Part shown: in pieces, positions 33,056 through 44,403 of the stretch
Layout: every line of letters starts with the position of its first letter
Position numbering within the stretch: the stretch's first letter is position 1
NCBI GenBank assembly: GCA_002898795.1
Contig: BEIG01000015.1
Span: forward strand, 1 to 45,243
Direction: 5' to 3'
Length of the DNA: 45,243 bases
Source: a bacterium HR30
GTDB taxonomy: Bacteria > Desulfobacterota > Binatia > HRBIN30
The notes under the pieces: model-generated
What the model saw: the letters and a program-made list of their open reading frames with translations, nothing else
Told to the model about the DNA's origin: nothing
Databases searched by the model: none
Translations under genes and position numbers: made by a program

Positions 33056-36000
33056 TCATTCCGCGGCAGCACGTGTTGCTGGCACCTCGTCAGCCGCAAG
33101 CAGGTGACGAAGGTAACGCGCCGTCAACGACTGCTCCACAGCCAGAACTTCTGCAATCGTGCCCATTGCCACCACGGTTCCACCGGCCTCTCCTCCACCC
33201 GGACCAAGATCGATGATCCAGTCTGCCTCCTTCACGATATCGAGGTTGTGCTCGATCGTGACCACCGTGTGTCCACGGTCCACCAAGCGATGCAGTAACT
33301 CGATGAGCCGCTCGATATCGGCAAAATGCAGGCCTGTGGTCGGCTCGTCGAGTACGTAAAGGGTGCTAGCCTGCGCAGGCTTGGCGAGCTCGTAGGCCAA
33401 CTTGAGCCGTTGTGCCTCGCCGCCCGACAGCGTGTTACTGGCTTGCCCGAGCGTAAGATATCCGAGCCCCAAGTCACGCATGAGCTCCAAAGTCGAGCCA
33501 ACCCCGGGAACCGCTGCAAAAAACGTTGCCGCTTCCTCGATGGTCATCGCCAAGACTTCGGCAATGGTTTTGCCGCGATAGCGTACGGCCAGCGTTTCGT
33601 CATTGTACCGCTGGCCACCGCACGCATCGCAAACCACGAATACGTCAGGCAGGAACGACATCTGCATTTTGAGTCGCCCTTGCCCCGCGCACCGCTCGCA
33701 ACGCCCGCCGGCAACGTTGAAACTAAAGCGACCGGCTGCGTAACCGCGGGCTCTGGCGTCGGGCGTTCCGGCGAACAACTTCCGGATGGCGTCGAACACA
33801 CCTACGTAAGACGCCGGAATCGATCGCGGCGTGCGTCCGATCGGGCTTTGGTCCACCTCGACCACTCGCTCGATACCCTGGCAAACGATTTCGCGATACC
33901 GGCCAGGGGGAGGCGCAACCAGACCAAGCTGGCGTCGGAGCCCACAATATAAAATGTCGCGCACGAGCGTGGACTTTCCCGAACCCGACACACCGGTGAC
34001 ACACGTCCAGGCTCCGATCGGAATGTCGACGTCGAGATCCCGTAGGTTATGTTCCTGAGCCCCGCGGATTTGGATGCGCGGTAGTTTGGCCACGTCGCGT
34101 ACTGGACCCAGGCGCCTTCGCGGGCTACCGAGAAACTTGCCAGTGAGCGACTCGGGTATCCTGCGCAGTTCCGAAGGCCGCGCCACCGCTACCACCTGCC
34201 CGCCATGACTACCCGCCCCAGGACCTAAATCGACAACTAGATCTGCAGCTTCGATCGTCGCCTCGTCGTGTTCCACGACAATGACGGTATTGCCCCGATC
34301 CCGCAGTTGACGCAGGGCGGCGAGCAGTCGGGCGTTGTCGGCTGGGTGCAGCCCGATGGTTGGTTCATCCAAGATGTAACAAACTCCGCGCAAATTCGAG
34401 CCAAGTTGCGCCGCCAAACGAATGCGCTGCGCCTCGCCCCCCGACAGGGAGTCGGCACTGCGGTCGAGCGCAAGATAGCCGAGCCCCACGGCATCGAGGA
34501 ACTCGAGCCGCGGGAAGATTTCTTTGAGCGCGGCACTGGCAATTTCCTGTTCTCGGGAGCGCAGAGGCATGGCTGCCAAAACAGCCCGTGCCGTCGAAAC
34601 CGGCAAAGCCGTGATTTCCGCAATCGCCCGGCCATGCCACCGCACCGCCCGCGCTCGGGCGTTCAGCCGACTGCCACCGCACTCCGGGCACGGTTGCTCT
34701 CGGAGAAGCCCGCTCCACGCACTCGCTTCCTCGCTCTCTGCAACGCTCGATTCCCGCAGCACCTGAACCAAAGAGCCCACGCCGTCGCCCGTAAGCTCGC
34801 GCCATTGCGCCGCGGTAAGCTCCCCTGCAGGGGTCTTCCACAATTCCGGGTGTTTCCGGCCCCAACGTTGCAAGACACGCCACAGCACTTCATCTTCTGG
34901 TTCCACTATCCCCTTGAGCGCCACCCCAACGGGCAAAGTTCGAGGCAACGCGTGCCGTAAGTCGAAATCCACCAGGCTTCCTGCGCCAGAGCACCGTGGA
35001 CAAGCCCCGCGCCGACTGTTGAACGAGAACATGCGAGGGTCGAGAGGCTCATAGCCGAGGCCGCACTCCGCGCAGTAGAGTTTCTCGCTCAGAACGTGTT
35101 CGTTGCCGTCACGGATGGCAATCAGCGTGCCTCCGCCATAACGCAAGGCAAGCTCCACGGCTTCGGTGGCCCGGCGGGAGTCGTTCGCTTTCAACTCCGC
35201 TATGACCATGTCGATATCGTGCTCCTGGAAGCGCGCCAGCGGTCTTGTCTTCGGTAGCTCCCACCACTCGCCGTCCACCCGGAAGCGGGAAAAGCCTGCC
35301 CGTTGTGCTTTGGCGAACAAGGCAGAGTACGAACCCTTACGCCCCCGGATGATGGGGGCCAGAATCGTCACCGGCCCGCTCCGCAACCAACGCACCACCT
35401 GGGATTCGATTTGCGACCGGCTCAAAGTGGACAGGGCCCGATCGCACTGCACACAATGTTGTACGCCCAGTTTGGCATACAGCAGGCGCAAGTAGTGGTA
35501 GATTTCCGTCATCGTCGCCACGGTCGACCACTTCCCCCCGCGGCTCAATCGTTGTTCGATGGCCACGGTCGGCGGAATACCCGCCACCAGATCTACGTTC
35601 GGCCGGGGCAACACACCGACAAACTGCCGCGCGTAGGTGGAGAGACTATCCACGTATCGATGCTGCCCTTCCGCGTACAGAATGTCGAAAGCCAGGGTCG
35701 ACTTTCCCGACCCGCTCAAGCCCGTGATGACGATGCAACGGTCGCGCGGTAGTTCCAAATTGATGTTTTTCAGATTGTGTTCCCGCGCGCCGAGGATCGA
35801 GATGTAGCCGGCACGCTGCCGATGCCGAGTGCCACCTTCGACGCGGCGGCTGGCGTAGTTTCCAACACTCTCCGCGGTCGCAGTGCTTCCTCCCTCCAGT
35901 GCGCGACGCAAGTAAGGAGCGGTAGGCGAACCCTCGGCCCGAGCTACCTCTTCCGGCGTACCTTGTGCGAGTAAGTACCCTCCTCCGGCGCCACCCTCAG

Positions 36001-38650
36001 GACCAAGGTCGATCACCCAGTCCGCGCATTTCACCACCTCCATGTTGTGTTCCACGACCACCAGGGAGTGACCGGCATCGACCAGCCGCTGCAGCGCCTG
36101 GAGAAGGCGCTCCACATCTCCCAAGTGCAGACCGATGGTCGGCTCGTCGAGAATGTAAAGCGTGTGCGGCGCGCTGCGTTGGTTGAATGCAGCGGCAAGT
36201 TTCAGCCGTTGCGCTTCCCCGCCGGACAGCGTGTTCAGTGGTTGACCTAGGGGCAGATAATCCAGGCCAACATCGTGCAACGACTGAAGCCGGCTTTGCA
36301 CCGCTGGTTCGTCGCCAAAAAACTCGCACGCTTCGGCAACGGTCAGCTTCAGCACCTCGTCGATGCTTTTGCCACGGTATTTCACTTCCAGTACTTCCGG
36401 AACGAACCGCTTCCCCCCGCACTCGCTGCACGGCAGATAGACATCGGAGAGAAATTGCATTTCGACCTTTTCAAAGCCCTCTCCCCGACACGTCCGGCAG
36501 CAACCCACCGGAGAGTTGAAGGAAAACGTGCGGGCGTCAAAGCCCCGAAGCTGGGCCAGAGGCGTGCTCGCAAACAAGCGCCGGATCGGGTCGAACGCAC
36601 CGACATACGAGGCCGCAATGGCCCGCGGCGTCGTTCCTACGGGCGACTGATCCACCAGAACCACAGCGCGAATCCACTCCACACCGTCGATGCCATCGTG
36701 TAAACCCGGACGTTCCACCGAGCGCCCCAGGTGCCGCGCCAGCGCTCGGTACAAGATCTCTTCTACGAGCGTCGATTTGCCCGAACCGGAAACGCCGGTA
36801 ACGCAAACGAACCGTGCCAACGGTATGCGAACGGTCAAGTTTTTTAGGTTGTGCTCGCGTGCGCCACGCACAGTTAGGCACAGGTCAGGCACCACCTTGC
36901 GCCGTCGCGGCGGCACGGGGATGGAGCGCCGGCCAGAAAGAAATGCGCCCGTGCTCGACTTTGCCGCACGGGACAACCCCTCAGCCGGACCGCTGTACAC
37001 AACCCGCCCGCCGCGGCTTCCGGCGCCTGGTCCCAAATCGATGATGTGATCTGCAGCACGAATGAGCTCCGGGTCGTGTTCGACCACAACCACGGTGTTT
37101 TCCTTGGCAACCAGCTCCTTGAGAATCTGCACCAGCCGGCGGCTATCGCGCGGGTGCAGCCCCACGGATGGCTCGTCCAGGATGTACAAAGTGTTGACCA
37201 GCGAAGACCCCACGGCAGTGGTCAAATCCACCCGCGCCAACTCTCCTCCGGATAAGGTCCGCGATGGTCGATCCAACGTCAGGTACCCAAGGCCAACGTC
37301 GCACAGGTAGCGCAGCCGCTGGCGGATTTCGCCAAGAATCACCTGCGCCACCTCGTCCGCAGAGCCGGGAAACTCCAGGTGACCGAAAAAAGCACTTGCC
37401 TCCTCGACACTCATCCGTTGCACGTCCACCAGAGTGCGGCCACCAATCCGGTACCAAGTAGCCTCCGGCTTCAGCCGCCCGCCGTTGCATGCGGGGCAAA
37501 GCCGATAACTCCGGTAGCGCGAGAGAAACACCCGCACGTGCATTTTGTACGTGCGGCTCTCTAGCCATCGAAACCATCCCTTGACGCCAAAAAAGGTGTC
37601 GTCCCCCTCGAGAATCAAAGCGCGCTGTTCCGGGCTCAGTTCTCGCCACGGACGGCGCAAGGGAATTTTGCGTCGCACGCAAAACGCTTCGAGCTCGCTT
37701 CGTTCCCAGGCAGTCGACTTCGTCGTCCACGGCTTGATTGCCCCTTCTTCGATGGAAAGGCGGTCGTTAGGAACCACGAGGTCGAGATCGACATCGATGA
37801 TACGGCCAAACCCACGGCATTGCTCACACGCCCCCAAGGGGCTGTTGAAGGAGAACAAATTCGGTACCGGTTCAGGAATCCGCAGGTGGCACTGCGGGCA
37901 CTCTCGCTCCGCCGAGTGCCGTTCGATTCGCTTCCCCTCATCCACGTACACCACGCACATCCGGCCCTTGCCCCAATGGAACGCCTGCTCCACAGAATCG
38001 GCAGCCCGCGTGGTGTCTCGCAACGGTAACGTCAAGCGGTCTACCACCACCAACAGTGGCGACGGCAAGGGCTCCCCCAGTTCTTCAAGCACACGCACTT
38101 CCCCGTCGACGAACACGCGGCGGAAACCAGCCGCCTGGAAACCGGCCAGCGTATCGGCCCAGGGGAGGTCCGCCGCTAGGGGTACTTCGAAGCCAATTAG
38201 GAGGCGCGTGCCGTCCGAATGGCTCTGAATCTGTGCCACGACATCGTCGACACTCTCCGCTGCCACAGGGCAATTACAATGTGGGCAGTAAGGTACGGCC
38301 AGTTTAGCCCACAGCAGTTTTAAGTGATCGTGCAACTCGGTCATGGTGCCGACCGTGGAGCGCGAGGTTTTCACCGTGTTGCCTTGGGAAATGGCAATGG
38401 CCGGTAAAATCCCCTCGATTCGCTCCACGCGCGGCTTGTCCATACGCTCCAAAAACTGGCGCGTGTACGCCGAGAACGTTTCCACGTACCGGCGCTGCCC
38501 CTCAGCGTAGAGTACGTCAAAGGCCAGGGTCGACTTACCGGACCCCGATGGGCCCGTAATCACGGTTAGAGCATTCACTGGCACATCCACATCGATGTGC
38601 TGCAAGTTGTTTTGGTAGGCACCGACCACCCGGATGAAGGAATCAGCCAT
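33056..38650 (-). CDS. uvrA: Double-length UvrA (two UvrA copies fused)
   Basis: A 1864-residue excinuclease subunit. It consists of two complete UvrA units, residues about 1-946 and 947-1864, each with two ABC ATPase cores. Walker A sequences lie near residues 33 (GPSGSGKST), 618 (GVSGSGKST), 976 (GLSGSGKST) and 1553 (GVSGSGKST). Signatures LSGGE and Walker B ILDEP or VLDEP occur four times, and all four Cys4 zinc modules (for example ECPQC with CEQC, CRTC with CSEC) look intact. Normal UvrA is about 940 residues and acts as a dimer, so here the dimer is covalent. Chlamydial and some deltaproteobacterial UvrA proteins are similar. ATG 38650 is chosen; an in-frame GTG at 38677 after AGGCGG is possible. 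Confidence 0.93.
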   Translation of the reverse strand: MADSFIRVVGAYQNNLQHIDVDVPVNALTVITGPSGSGKSTLAFDVLYAEGQRRYVETFSAYTRQFLERMDKPRVERIEGILPAIAISQGNTVKTSRSTVGTMTELHDHLKLLWAKLAVPYCPHCNCPVAAESVDDVVAQIQSHSDGTRLLIGFEVPLAADLPWADTLAGFQAAGFRRVFVDGEVRVLEELGEPLPSPLLVVVDRLTLPLRDTTRAADSVEQAFHWGKGRMCVVYVDEGKRIERHSAERECPQCHLRIPEPVPNLFSFNSPLGACEQCRGFGRIIDVDLDLVVPNDRLSIEEGAIKPWTTKSTAWERSELEAFCVRRKIPLRRPWRELSPEQRALILEGDDTFFGVKGWFRWLESRTYKMHVRVFLSRYRSYRLCPACNGGRLKPEATWYRIGGRTLVDVQRMSVEEASAFFGHLEFPGSADEVAQVILGEIRQRLRYLCDVGLGYLTLDRPSRTLSGGELARVDLTTAVGSSLVNTLYILDEPSVGLHPRDSRRLVQILKELVAKENTVVVVEHDPELIRAADHIIDLGPGAGSRGGRVVYSGPAEGLSRAAKSSTGAFLSGRRSIPVPPRRRKVVPDLCLTVRGAREHNLKNLTVRIPLARFVCVTGVSGSGKSTLVEEILYRALARHLGRSVERPGLHDGIDGVEWIRAVVLVDQSPVGTTPRAIAASYVGAFDPIRRLFASTPLAQLRGFDARTFSFNSPVGCCRTCRGEGFEKVEMQFLSDVYLPCSECGGKRFVPEVLEVKYRGKSIDEVLKLTVAEACEFFGDEPAVQSRLQSLHDVGLDYLPLGQPLNTLSGGEAQRLKLAAAFNQRSAPHTLYILDEPTIGLHLGDVERLLQALQRLVDAGHSLVVVEHNMEVVKCADWVIDLGPEGGAGGGYLLAQGTPEEVARAEGSPTAPYLRRALEGGSTATAESVGNYASRRVEGGTRHRQRAGYISILGAREHNLKNINLELPRDRCIVITGLSGSGKSTLAFDILYAEGQHRYVDSLSTYARQFVGVLPRPNVDLVAGIPPTVAIEQRLSRGGKWSTVATMTEIYHYLRLLYAKLGVQHCVQCDRALSTLSRSQIESQVVRWLRSGPVTILAPIIRGRKGSYSALFAKAQRAGFSRFRVDGEWWELPKTRPLARFQEHDIDMVIAELKANDSRRATEAVELALRYGGGTLIAIRDGNEHVLSEKLYCAECGLGYEPLDPRMFSFNSRRGACPRCSGAGSLVDFDLRHALPRTLPVGVALKGIVEPEDEVLWRVLQRWGRKHPELWKTPAGELTAAQWRELTGDGVGSLVQVLRESSVAESEEASAWSGLLREQPCPECGGSRLNARARAVRWHGRAIAEITALPVSTARAVLAAMPLRSREQEIASAALKEIFPRLEFLDAVGLGYLALDRSADSLSGGEAQRIRLAAQLGSNLRGVCYILDEPTIGLHPADNARLLAALRQLRDRGNTVIVVEHDEATIEAADLVVDLGPGAGSHGGQVVAVARPSELRRIPESLTGKFLGSPRRRLGPVRDVAKLPRIQIRGAQEHNLRDLDVDIPIGAWTCVTGVSGSGKSTLVRDILYCGLRRQLGLVAPPPGRYREIVCQGIERVVEVDQSPIGRTPRSIPASYVGVFDAIRKLFAGTPDARARGYAAGRFSFNVAGGRCERCAGQGRLKMQMSFLPDVFVVCDACGGQRYNDETLAVRYRGKTIAEVLAMTIEEAATFFAAVPGVGSTLELMRDLGLGYLTLGQASNTLSGGEAQRLKLAYELAKPAQASTLYVLDEPTTGLHFADIERLIELLHRLVDRGHTVVTIEHNLDIVKEADWIIDLGPGGGEAGGTVVAMGTIAEVLAVEQSLTARYLRHLLAADEVPATRAAAE

Positions 38651-38746
38651 CGTTCGCCAAGCTTCAAAACGTCGCACAAGGGCCGCCTGCCGCGCAATGG
38701 AGGCAGGAGGCTCTTGGCGTTGGGAGTGTTGCCGTCTCGCCGGTAG

Positions 38747-40162
38747 CTACAATTGCAAGGCTTGCAGTTCGAGATACTCGTCTAAACCGTATTTCCCGAG
38801 CTCGCGTCCCAACCCCGATTGTTTGAACCCCCCGAAGGGAGCAAGCGGATTATAACGCCCGCCGTTAATCGATACCTGGCCAGCGCGGATCCTGCGAGCC
38901 ACACGCTGGGCACGCTCCGGGTCGCCCGACCACACGGCCCCGGCCAACCCGAACACCGTGTCGTTCGCCAACTCCACCGCATGTTCTTCGTCGTCGAACG
39001 GAAGGATGCAAAGCACCGGGCCGAAAATCTCCTCACGCGCGATCGTCATCTTTGGCGTGACATCGGCAAACACCGTGGGGCGCACGAAGTAACCCCGTGA
39101 GCATCCATCCGGGGGTTCGGGTCCTCCCGTGACCAGCCGTGCCCCTTCGGCAATGCCCAACTGGATGTAGCGCCGCACCCGGTCTCGCTGCGCTGCCGAA
39201 ACTAAAGGGCCGAGCTTCGTTCGCTCATCAAAAGGATCTCCCACGGTGAAGCGCTCTGCTGCGGCGCGCGCCAATTCCACCGCTTCTTCGTAACGCGTGC
39301 GAGGGACCAGCAAACGGCTCAACGCATTACAGCTTTGGCCGGAGTTCAGGTAACACTCGTTTACACAGGACTGCACGGCCCGCGCCAAGTCGGCATCGTC
39401 GAGCACCACGCACGGGCTTTTCCCTCCCAACTCCAAGGTCACTCGTTTCACGCTGCGGGCGGCCAACTCGCCCACTCGTTTCCCCGCACGTGTCGATCCG
39501 GTGAAGGAAACCATGTCGACATCGGGATGCTGGGCTAGGGCTTCGCCAACAATCGGACCATAGCCAGTCACCAGGTTGAACACTCCCGGAGGCAACCCAA
39601 TGGCGTCGAAAGTCTCTGCCAGCTCGAACGCGGTCAAGGGCGCTAGTTCACTCGGCTTCAACACCAATGTACAGCCGGCAACGAGCGCAGGGGCCACTTT
39701 GCAAATTGCCTGGTGCAGCGGGTAATTCCAGGGCGTAATCGCGGCCACCACGCCCACTGGTTGCCGCAGCACCAGGGAGTTGCCCACACGTTCTTCCCAC
39801 GGGTACGTCTGGACGCACTCTACGTACGAGCGGGCAACCACCGGCGGCAGACCGGCCTGGATCGCCCGCGAAAGCTTGATGGGCATCCCAACTTCCGCCG
39901 TAATCGTTTCTGCAATCCTTTGGCTGCGGGCCTCGAGTTGCTCGCTGAGCTCCCGCAAGAAGCGAGCTCGAACGGCCACAGGCGTGGCAGCCCACGCGGG
40001 CTGCGCACGCTTTGCCGCCTCCACCGCACGATCGACATCCGTGCCAGTGGCCGAGGGCACGGTGGCGATCACTTCTTCGGTGGTCGCGTGAATCACGGCA
40101 ATGCGGTCGCGGGTACTCGGCTCCACCCACTGTCCGCCAATGTACAAGCGGTCACGGTTCAT
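38747..40162 (-). CDS. NAD(P)-dependent aldehyde dehydrogenase
   Basis: A 471-residue enzyme of the ALDH superfamily. Catalytic residues are N146 (TPWNYP), E244 (TLELGGKSP) and the nucleophile C278 (NSGQSCNA). The nucleotide-binding [10 protein letters not shown] and the C-terminal [10 protein letters not shown] are also seen. It oxidises an aldehyde to an acid, substrate unknown. The start is ATG 40162, with GGAGGA ten bases upstream; a longer frame to 40339 starts in the gap before the DUF4139 gene and has no ribosome site. Neighbours on the same strand share no obvious pathway. It is convergent with nothing and 96 bases after the uvrA start, on the same strand. Confidence 0.93.
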   Translation of the reverse strand: MNRDRLYIGGQWVEPSTRDRIAVIHATTEEVIATVPSATGTDVDRAVEAAKRAQPAWAATPVAVRARFLRELSEQLEARSQRIAETITAEVGMPIKLSRAIQAGLPPVVARSYVECVQTYPWEERVGNSLVLRQPVGVVAAITPWNYPLHQAICKVAPALVAGCTLVLKPSELAPLTAFELAETFDAIGLPPGVFNLVTGYGPIVGEALAQHPDVDMVSFTGSTRAGKRVGELAARSVKRVTLELGGKSPCVVLDDADLARAVQSCVNECYLNSGQSCNALSRLLVPRTRYEEAVELARAAAERFTVGDPFDERTKLGPLVSAAQRDRVRRYIQLGIAEGARLVTGGPEPPDGCSRGYFVRPTVFADVTPKMTIAREEIFGPVLCILPFDDEEHAVELANDTVFGLAGAVWSGDPERAQRVARRIRAGQVSINGGRYNPLAPFGGFKQSGLGRELGKYGLDEYLELQALQL

Positions 40163-40215
40163 CGGCTCATTTCCTCCAACGTGATCGCGGCCGAGCAAGC
40201 CTACCTGCTTCCTAA

Positions 40216-41694
40216 CTACCAGGTGTACTTGACGCGATAGCTCACACTCGCTGCGCCCTTGGCCGGCACATCCACAAGAAATTCGATCGTGCGCGCATCT
40301 TTTTTCGCAAACTTCGGCGTGCTTTCCACGATCTCCCACTGCTGGGCACGATACAGGGTTTCTAACACTCGCACGCGGACCGGCTTTGCCTTGTGGTTGC
40401 GGAGCTCGATCGCGAGAGCTTCCTCCATGCGCCGCTGTTCGCTTTGCAGCAGAAAGTCTCTTTGCCGGCGTTCGGCCACCACATCGAAAGCCGTCCCTAG
40501 TGGCAACATCACTTCCTCGCCCGCAGCCGTATGAGGCAGGTCACCACCACCGAGAAAGCGCCATGCGCCGAGTCCCTCGCCCTGGCGTTGACCTACCCGC
40601 ACCACCCCGCTCGGCAAGGGGATGCCAAGCTTCGCTTCTTTCTTGTTCGCGAAGCGCAAAAAGATTTCCACGGGCAAAGTGCGGCCAGCACCTGGCTCGC
40701 GCTCGGTCACAGGAGAGCCCCGGCTTCCAAAACCTTCCGCAACCGGGTTGTGGCAGAGAAATTCTTGCTCGTACGGTACATCGCGAAACACGCCCAGCGC
40801 ATCCAAACGCAATGTGGCACCGGCTGGTAACGCAACGGGACGCGGGAGCGAATATTCGTAGTACTCACCAACAGGCTGTGCTCGGGCCGCATCGTTTGCC
40901 TTCGCCATCGCCATCACTTCCCGCTGCCACACCTGAGCTTGCGGCCGTGCCCGCGGCAAGGGGCGACGCACCTCGCCAGCCACGAGCTGCAGCCGAGCCT
41001 CGGACCACGAGAGATCGGTCCGGTTTTCCACCAAAAATGCGCCGGCGAGTTCCAACCGCCCCTGGTTTTCCATCGGCCCCGGCGCAAGCGTTACGGTGTA
41101 GTCGGCCAACCAACCCACCGCCGAGGCTTCATAGCGAGCGACCACGGGAAAGGTTCCGCTTCGATCGGCCTCGACCTCCCAGGCAACTGCCGGGCGAAAT
41201 GTGGGCAATGATTCGGCACTGGCTTCCACGCGGCTGAGGTCGGGGAAAATGTGCACGTGTCCTTGAGCATCGCGCACGGCAAGCTGTGGTGCCGCTTGGA
41301 CGACGATGCCCTCGAACAATTGGCCTCGCGCGGGTCGAGGCTCGACCCGAACCGGCTTTCCTACCAGAGCAGCCAACAGCGGCTGCCCTTCAGCAAGGCC
41401 GGGCAAGAAAGTCTGCGCCAAAGTGCGCACCTCACCAGCCTCCTTGGTCACGGTGAGGCGAACGGAATTCGGGTCCACGCTGCGGGGCAAGGGCTCCCAC
41501 AACACCCGGTTGTACCCTGCAGCCAAGGCAATTCTGCGCTCCTCTTCCACCCAGGCAAAACCACTGTCGGCTTCGCCCAGACGCGCAGAGTACACGGTTA
41601 GCGTAACTTGCTGCTGCTCTGCCTGTTGTGCCGCCACCGGAGCCGTCACAAACGACAGGAACACTGCGCATAGAATCGCAGCGGCTACTGGCAT
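40216..41694 (-). CDS. DUF4139 domain exported protein
   Basis: A 492-residue protein with a signal peptide (about 1-22, ending PVAAQQA). The DUF4139 features are the N-terminal [20 protein letters not shown] region, then [20 protein letters not shown] and [10 protein letters not shown] (a typical GLxWxAxY-like site), and a C-terminal part with [12 protein letters not shown] and [15 protein letters not shown]4139 proteins are periplasmic or surface exposed, beta-rich and of unknown role. AAGGAGG precedes the ATG. It lies 23 bases after surE, so the two may share a transcript. Confidence 0.85.
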   Translation of the reverse strand: MPVAAAILCAVFLSFVTAPVAAQQAEQQQVTLTVYSARLGEADSGFAWVEEERRIALAAGYNRVLWEPLPRSVDPNSVRLTVTKEAGEVRTLAQTFLPGLAEGQPLLAALVGKPVRVEPRPARGQLFEGIVVQAAPQLAVRDAQGHVHIFPDLSRVEASAESLPTFRPAVAWEVEADRSGTFPVVARYEASAVGWLADYTVTLAPGPMENQGRLELAGAFLVENRTDLSWSEARLQLVAGEVRRPLPRARPQAQVWQREVMAMAKANDAARAQPVGEYYEYSLPRPVALPAGATLRLDALGVFRDVPYEQEFLCHNPVAEGFGSRGSPVTEREPGAGRTLPVEIFLRFANKKEAKLGIPLPSGVVRVGQRQGEGLGAWRFLGGGDLPHTAAGEEVMLPLGTAFDVVAERRQRDFLLQSEQRRMEEALAIELRNHKAKPVRVRVLETLYRAQQWEIVESTPKFAKKDARTIEFLVDVPAKGAASVSYRVKYTW

Positions 41695-41717
41695 GGTTTT
41701 TCGCCTCCTTGTTTCCG

Positions 41718-42500
41718 TTAGCGTTCCAATCGCTCCAGCAATTTTGGAGGCAGTGCCACGGAGAAATCCAGGCGAAGCGGCGTGATCGCAATATAGCCGC
41801 GGCGAACCGCAGCAACGTCTCCGTGATCCTCCAAAGGCTCCAAGTAACTGAAGCGATGCCGGAAGCGACCCAAAGCTTCGGGCACGAACAACGGCCCGTA
41901 GCGGGTCCGGGTAACGCTGGTAACCCGACGCGGGGTATCCCGCGTGGCGTCGGCCGGCAGGTTCACGGAAAACACATCGACCGATTGCGGAAACCCCACT
42001 TCTGCCAGCGTGCGGGCGATGTCACTCGCCACCAGGGCTACCCTCTCCGCGCAGGAACTCACGGCAGCGTAGCGCGCCTCCCCCTGCAAACCAAACGCAT
42101 CGTTCGGAACGGCCATCGAAAAGGCAACCGCAGGTAAGCCAGCAATCCACGCTTCGAGCACAGCACCTACCGTACCGCTCGACAACACAAAGGCCGATCC
42201 GAAGTTGAGTCCCAGGTTGATGCCCGCCACGACCAAATCCGGCCTTTCCCAACCCAGCGAGTGCACCGCCAAGTTCACACAGTCGGCGGGCGAGCCGTCG
42301 ACAATGGCCCACGGAACTCCGCTACGACTTTCCAACTCCACGCTCACGGGAGCAAAGCGGGTAATGGCTTTGGCAATCCAGCTTTTCTCCTGCGCTGGCA
42401 CCACCACGGAAACCTCCGCCCACTGCGACAGCGCTTCGAGAAACGGCAGAAGCGTGGGGGAGTCAGCGCCGTCGTCGTTCGTCAGGAACACACGGGGCAC
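41718..42500 (-). CDS. surE: 5'/3'-nucleotidase SurE
   Basis: A 260-residue metal-dependent nucleotidase that hydrolyses nucleoside monophosphates. The N-terminal FLTNDDGADSP includes the DD metal site (D9, D10). GSPADCV and VVAGINLGLNFG are the family's substrate and metal sites, and SSGTVGAVLEA follows. The start is GTG 42500 with GAGGTGA just upstream. It lies 15 bases after dnaB and 23 before the DUF4139 gene. SurE in many bacteria is linked to stationary-phase survival. Confidence 0.93.
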   Translation of the reverse strand: MPRVFLTNDDGADSPTLLPFLEALSQWAEVSVVVPAQEKSWIAKAITRFAPVSVELESRSGVPWAIVDGSPADCVNLAVHSLGWERPDLVVAGINLGLNFGSAFVLSSGTVGAVLEAWIAGLPAVAFSMAVPNDAFGLQGEARYAAVSSCAERVALVASDIARTLAEVGFPQSVDVFSVNLPADATRDTPRRVTSVTRTRYGPLFVPEALGRFRHRFSYLEPLEDHGDVAAVRRGYIAITPLRLDFSVALPPKLLERLER

Positions 42501-42515
42501 GGAATCACCTCAGGT

Positions 42516-43889
42516 TCATAGCTCTTCGTCGACAGGGATCGCGACCTCCATCTCCGTGCGATTCTCGAACCGTGTGTACTGCGGTAGATAGGTGAGTTTC
42601 ACCACGTCCACCGGACCATTGCGCTGCTTGCCAATGATGACCTCCGCCTCGTGCTCGTCGGCATTCTTGTCGTAGACGTAAGGCCGGAACAAAAACAAAA
42701 TCACGTCCGCATCTTGCTCGATCGCGCCCGACTCGCGCAAATCCGCCATCACTGGCCGGCGGTCGGAGCGAGCCTCCACCTGCCGATTGAGCTGGGAAAG
42801 CGCCATCACTGACACGTCGAGCTCCTTGGCCAAGGCCTTGAGCGATCGGGAAATGCTGGAAATTTCTTGCTCCCGATTGTCCATCCGTTCGTGGGAGCGC
42901 ATCAACTGCAGGTAGTCGACGATCACCAAGCCGAGCTTCGCTTCTTGCTCTCGCTTGAGCCTGCGCGCTTTGGCCCGCAACTCGAGCACGGAAAGACCTG
43001 GGGTGTCGTCGACGTAAATGGGCAAGCGACTCAAGCGATCGGCAGCAGCAACGATCTTCGGGAAGTCTTGGCCCGACAAAAACCCAGTGCGCAACTGCTG
43101 GCTATCCACACTCGCCTCGGCACACAACATGCGCAAGCCTAGTTGTTGCTTCGACATCTCCAAGGAGAAAATGGCGACACCCACACCTCCCTCTTGCGCG
43201 GCGTTCACGGCGACGTTCAGGGCGAAGGCGGTTTTGCCCATGGACGGACGTGCCGCCACGATCACCAGGTCCGACGGTTGTAGTCCCGAGGTCAGACGAT
43301 CCAGATCCAAGAAGCCCGTCGGAACACCGGTAATCAGCCCCCGGCGCTCGTAGAGACTTTCCACGGTGTGCACGGCGGTGAACATCAAATCGTTCATCGT
43401 CGCAAACTGTGGGCGCACCCGCCGCTCAGAAATCTCGAAAATGCGGTGCTCTACTTGGTCGAGAAAGTCGTCCACTTCTCCGGACCGCATTTCATAGGCC
43501 CGTGCGGCAAGTTCCGTAGAGGCAGCGATCACTTCGCGGAGCACGGCCTTCTCGCGCACAATGCGGGCGTAGTAGGCGAGATTGGCTGCGGTGGGCACCT
43601 TCTCCGCTAGCTCCGCGAGATACGCCGCCCCGCCAATCTCTTCGAGCTGCCCCTCCACGGCCAGTTCGTTCGACAGCGTGACGACGTCGACTGGCTCCCC
43701 TCGCTGATTCAGGGCCAACATGGCGCGAAAGATTTTCTTGTGCGCCTCGCGGTAGAAATCGTTGGCGTCCAGGATTTCGATCGCGCGATCGATCGCCCGG
43801 TGGTCTAACAAAATTCCCCCTAAAACCGACTGTTCCGCCTCGAGATTTTGCGGTGGGATCCGGCGTGTATCTTCACCCTGGCCTTTCAT
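42516..43889 (-). CDS. dnaB: Replicative DNA helicase DnaB
   Basis: A 457-residue hexameric helicase that unwinds DNA at the fork. The N-terminal DnaG-binding domain (about 10-110) has RIPPQNLEAEQSVLGGILL; a linker follows; the RecA-like domain has Walker A ARPSMGKT at 213-220, FSLEMSK, Walker B LVIVDYLQL and the arginine-finger region LSQLNRQVEARSDRR plus DLRESGAIEQDAD. No intein interrupts it. ATG 43889 is preceded by GGGGGCGG. surE follows immediately. hsdM lies on the other strand, 514 bases away. Confidence 0.96.
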   Translation of the reverse strand: MKGQGEDTRRIPPQNLEAEQSVLGGILLDHRAIDRAIEILDANDFYREAHKKIFRAMLALNQRGEPVDVVTLSNELAVEGQLEEIGGAAYLAELAEKVPTAANLAYYARIVREKAVLREVIAASTELAARAYEMRSGEVDDFLDQVEHRIFEISERRVRPQFATMNDLMFTAVHTVESLYERRGLITGVPTGFLDLDRLTSGLQPSDLVIVAARPSMGKTAFALNVAVNAAQEGGVGVAIFSLEMSKQQLGLRMLCAEASVDSQQLRTGFLSGQDFPKIVAAADRLSRLPIYVDDTPGLSVLELRAKARRLKREQEAKLGLVIVDYLQLMRSHERMDNREQEISSISRSLKALAKELDVSVMALSQLNRQVEARSDRRPVMADLRESGAIEQDADVILFLFRPYVYDKNADEHEAEVIIGKQRNGPVDVVKLTYLPQYTRFENRTEMEVAIPVDEEL

Positions 43890-44403
43890 AGCCGCCCCCG
43901 CATAGCACACTTGGCGGAGTAAAGCATTGCGAGGCCGTTGCTAGCGTACGGCAAGGGTAACGGTCCGTATCCCCCGAGCTTCACTTTCGCGCCGTGAGTT
44001 CGCAGAGGGACAGCTTTACCTTTGCCGTGCCATGCTCCGCGCACCGGAAAAACCAAAGCACGGCAGCGTGCGCCTGCCGAGACATTGGCGGAGCGCTGGA
44101 GAAAACCGATCATCGACGGCACATCGGTTCGAGTTCGTTCCATGCCGTCGTTTGCGGTGACAGTGGGGAAAAACCGTATCCCCCATCGCACCAGCATCGC
44201 CGTTTCACGCCGCCGCGGTGGCTGCGCTAGTGACCCTGGTTGCGGTGGAGCAACAGCGGGCCGCTACGATAGTAGCCCCGTCGCAAGTGACGGTTCCCCT
44301 TTCTCCCTCGTTCCGTGAGGCCAGAACCGTAGGGCCCACCGTCGTGCATACACACCACCAGTTCGTGTAAAAACCGCGGCGCCAACTACGAGGAGCCCTT
44401 GCA
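43890..44403. other. Intergenic region between divergent dnaB and hsdM
   Basis: About 514 bases. No convincing gene. It contains a direct repeat, CCGTATCCCCC at 43965-43975 and 44174-44184. The promoters of dnaB and hsdM should lie here. AGGAG (44391-44395) is the ribosome site of hsdM. Confidence 0.5.

Noticed and set aside
43886-44197. 103-codon minus-strand frame between dnaB and hsdM
   Set aside because: Reaches the dnaB start region, has no recognisable domain or ribosome site, and composition is not gene-like.
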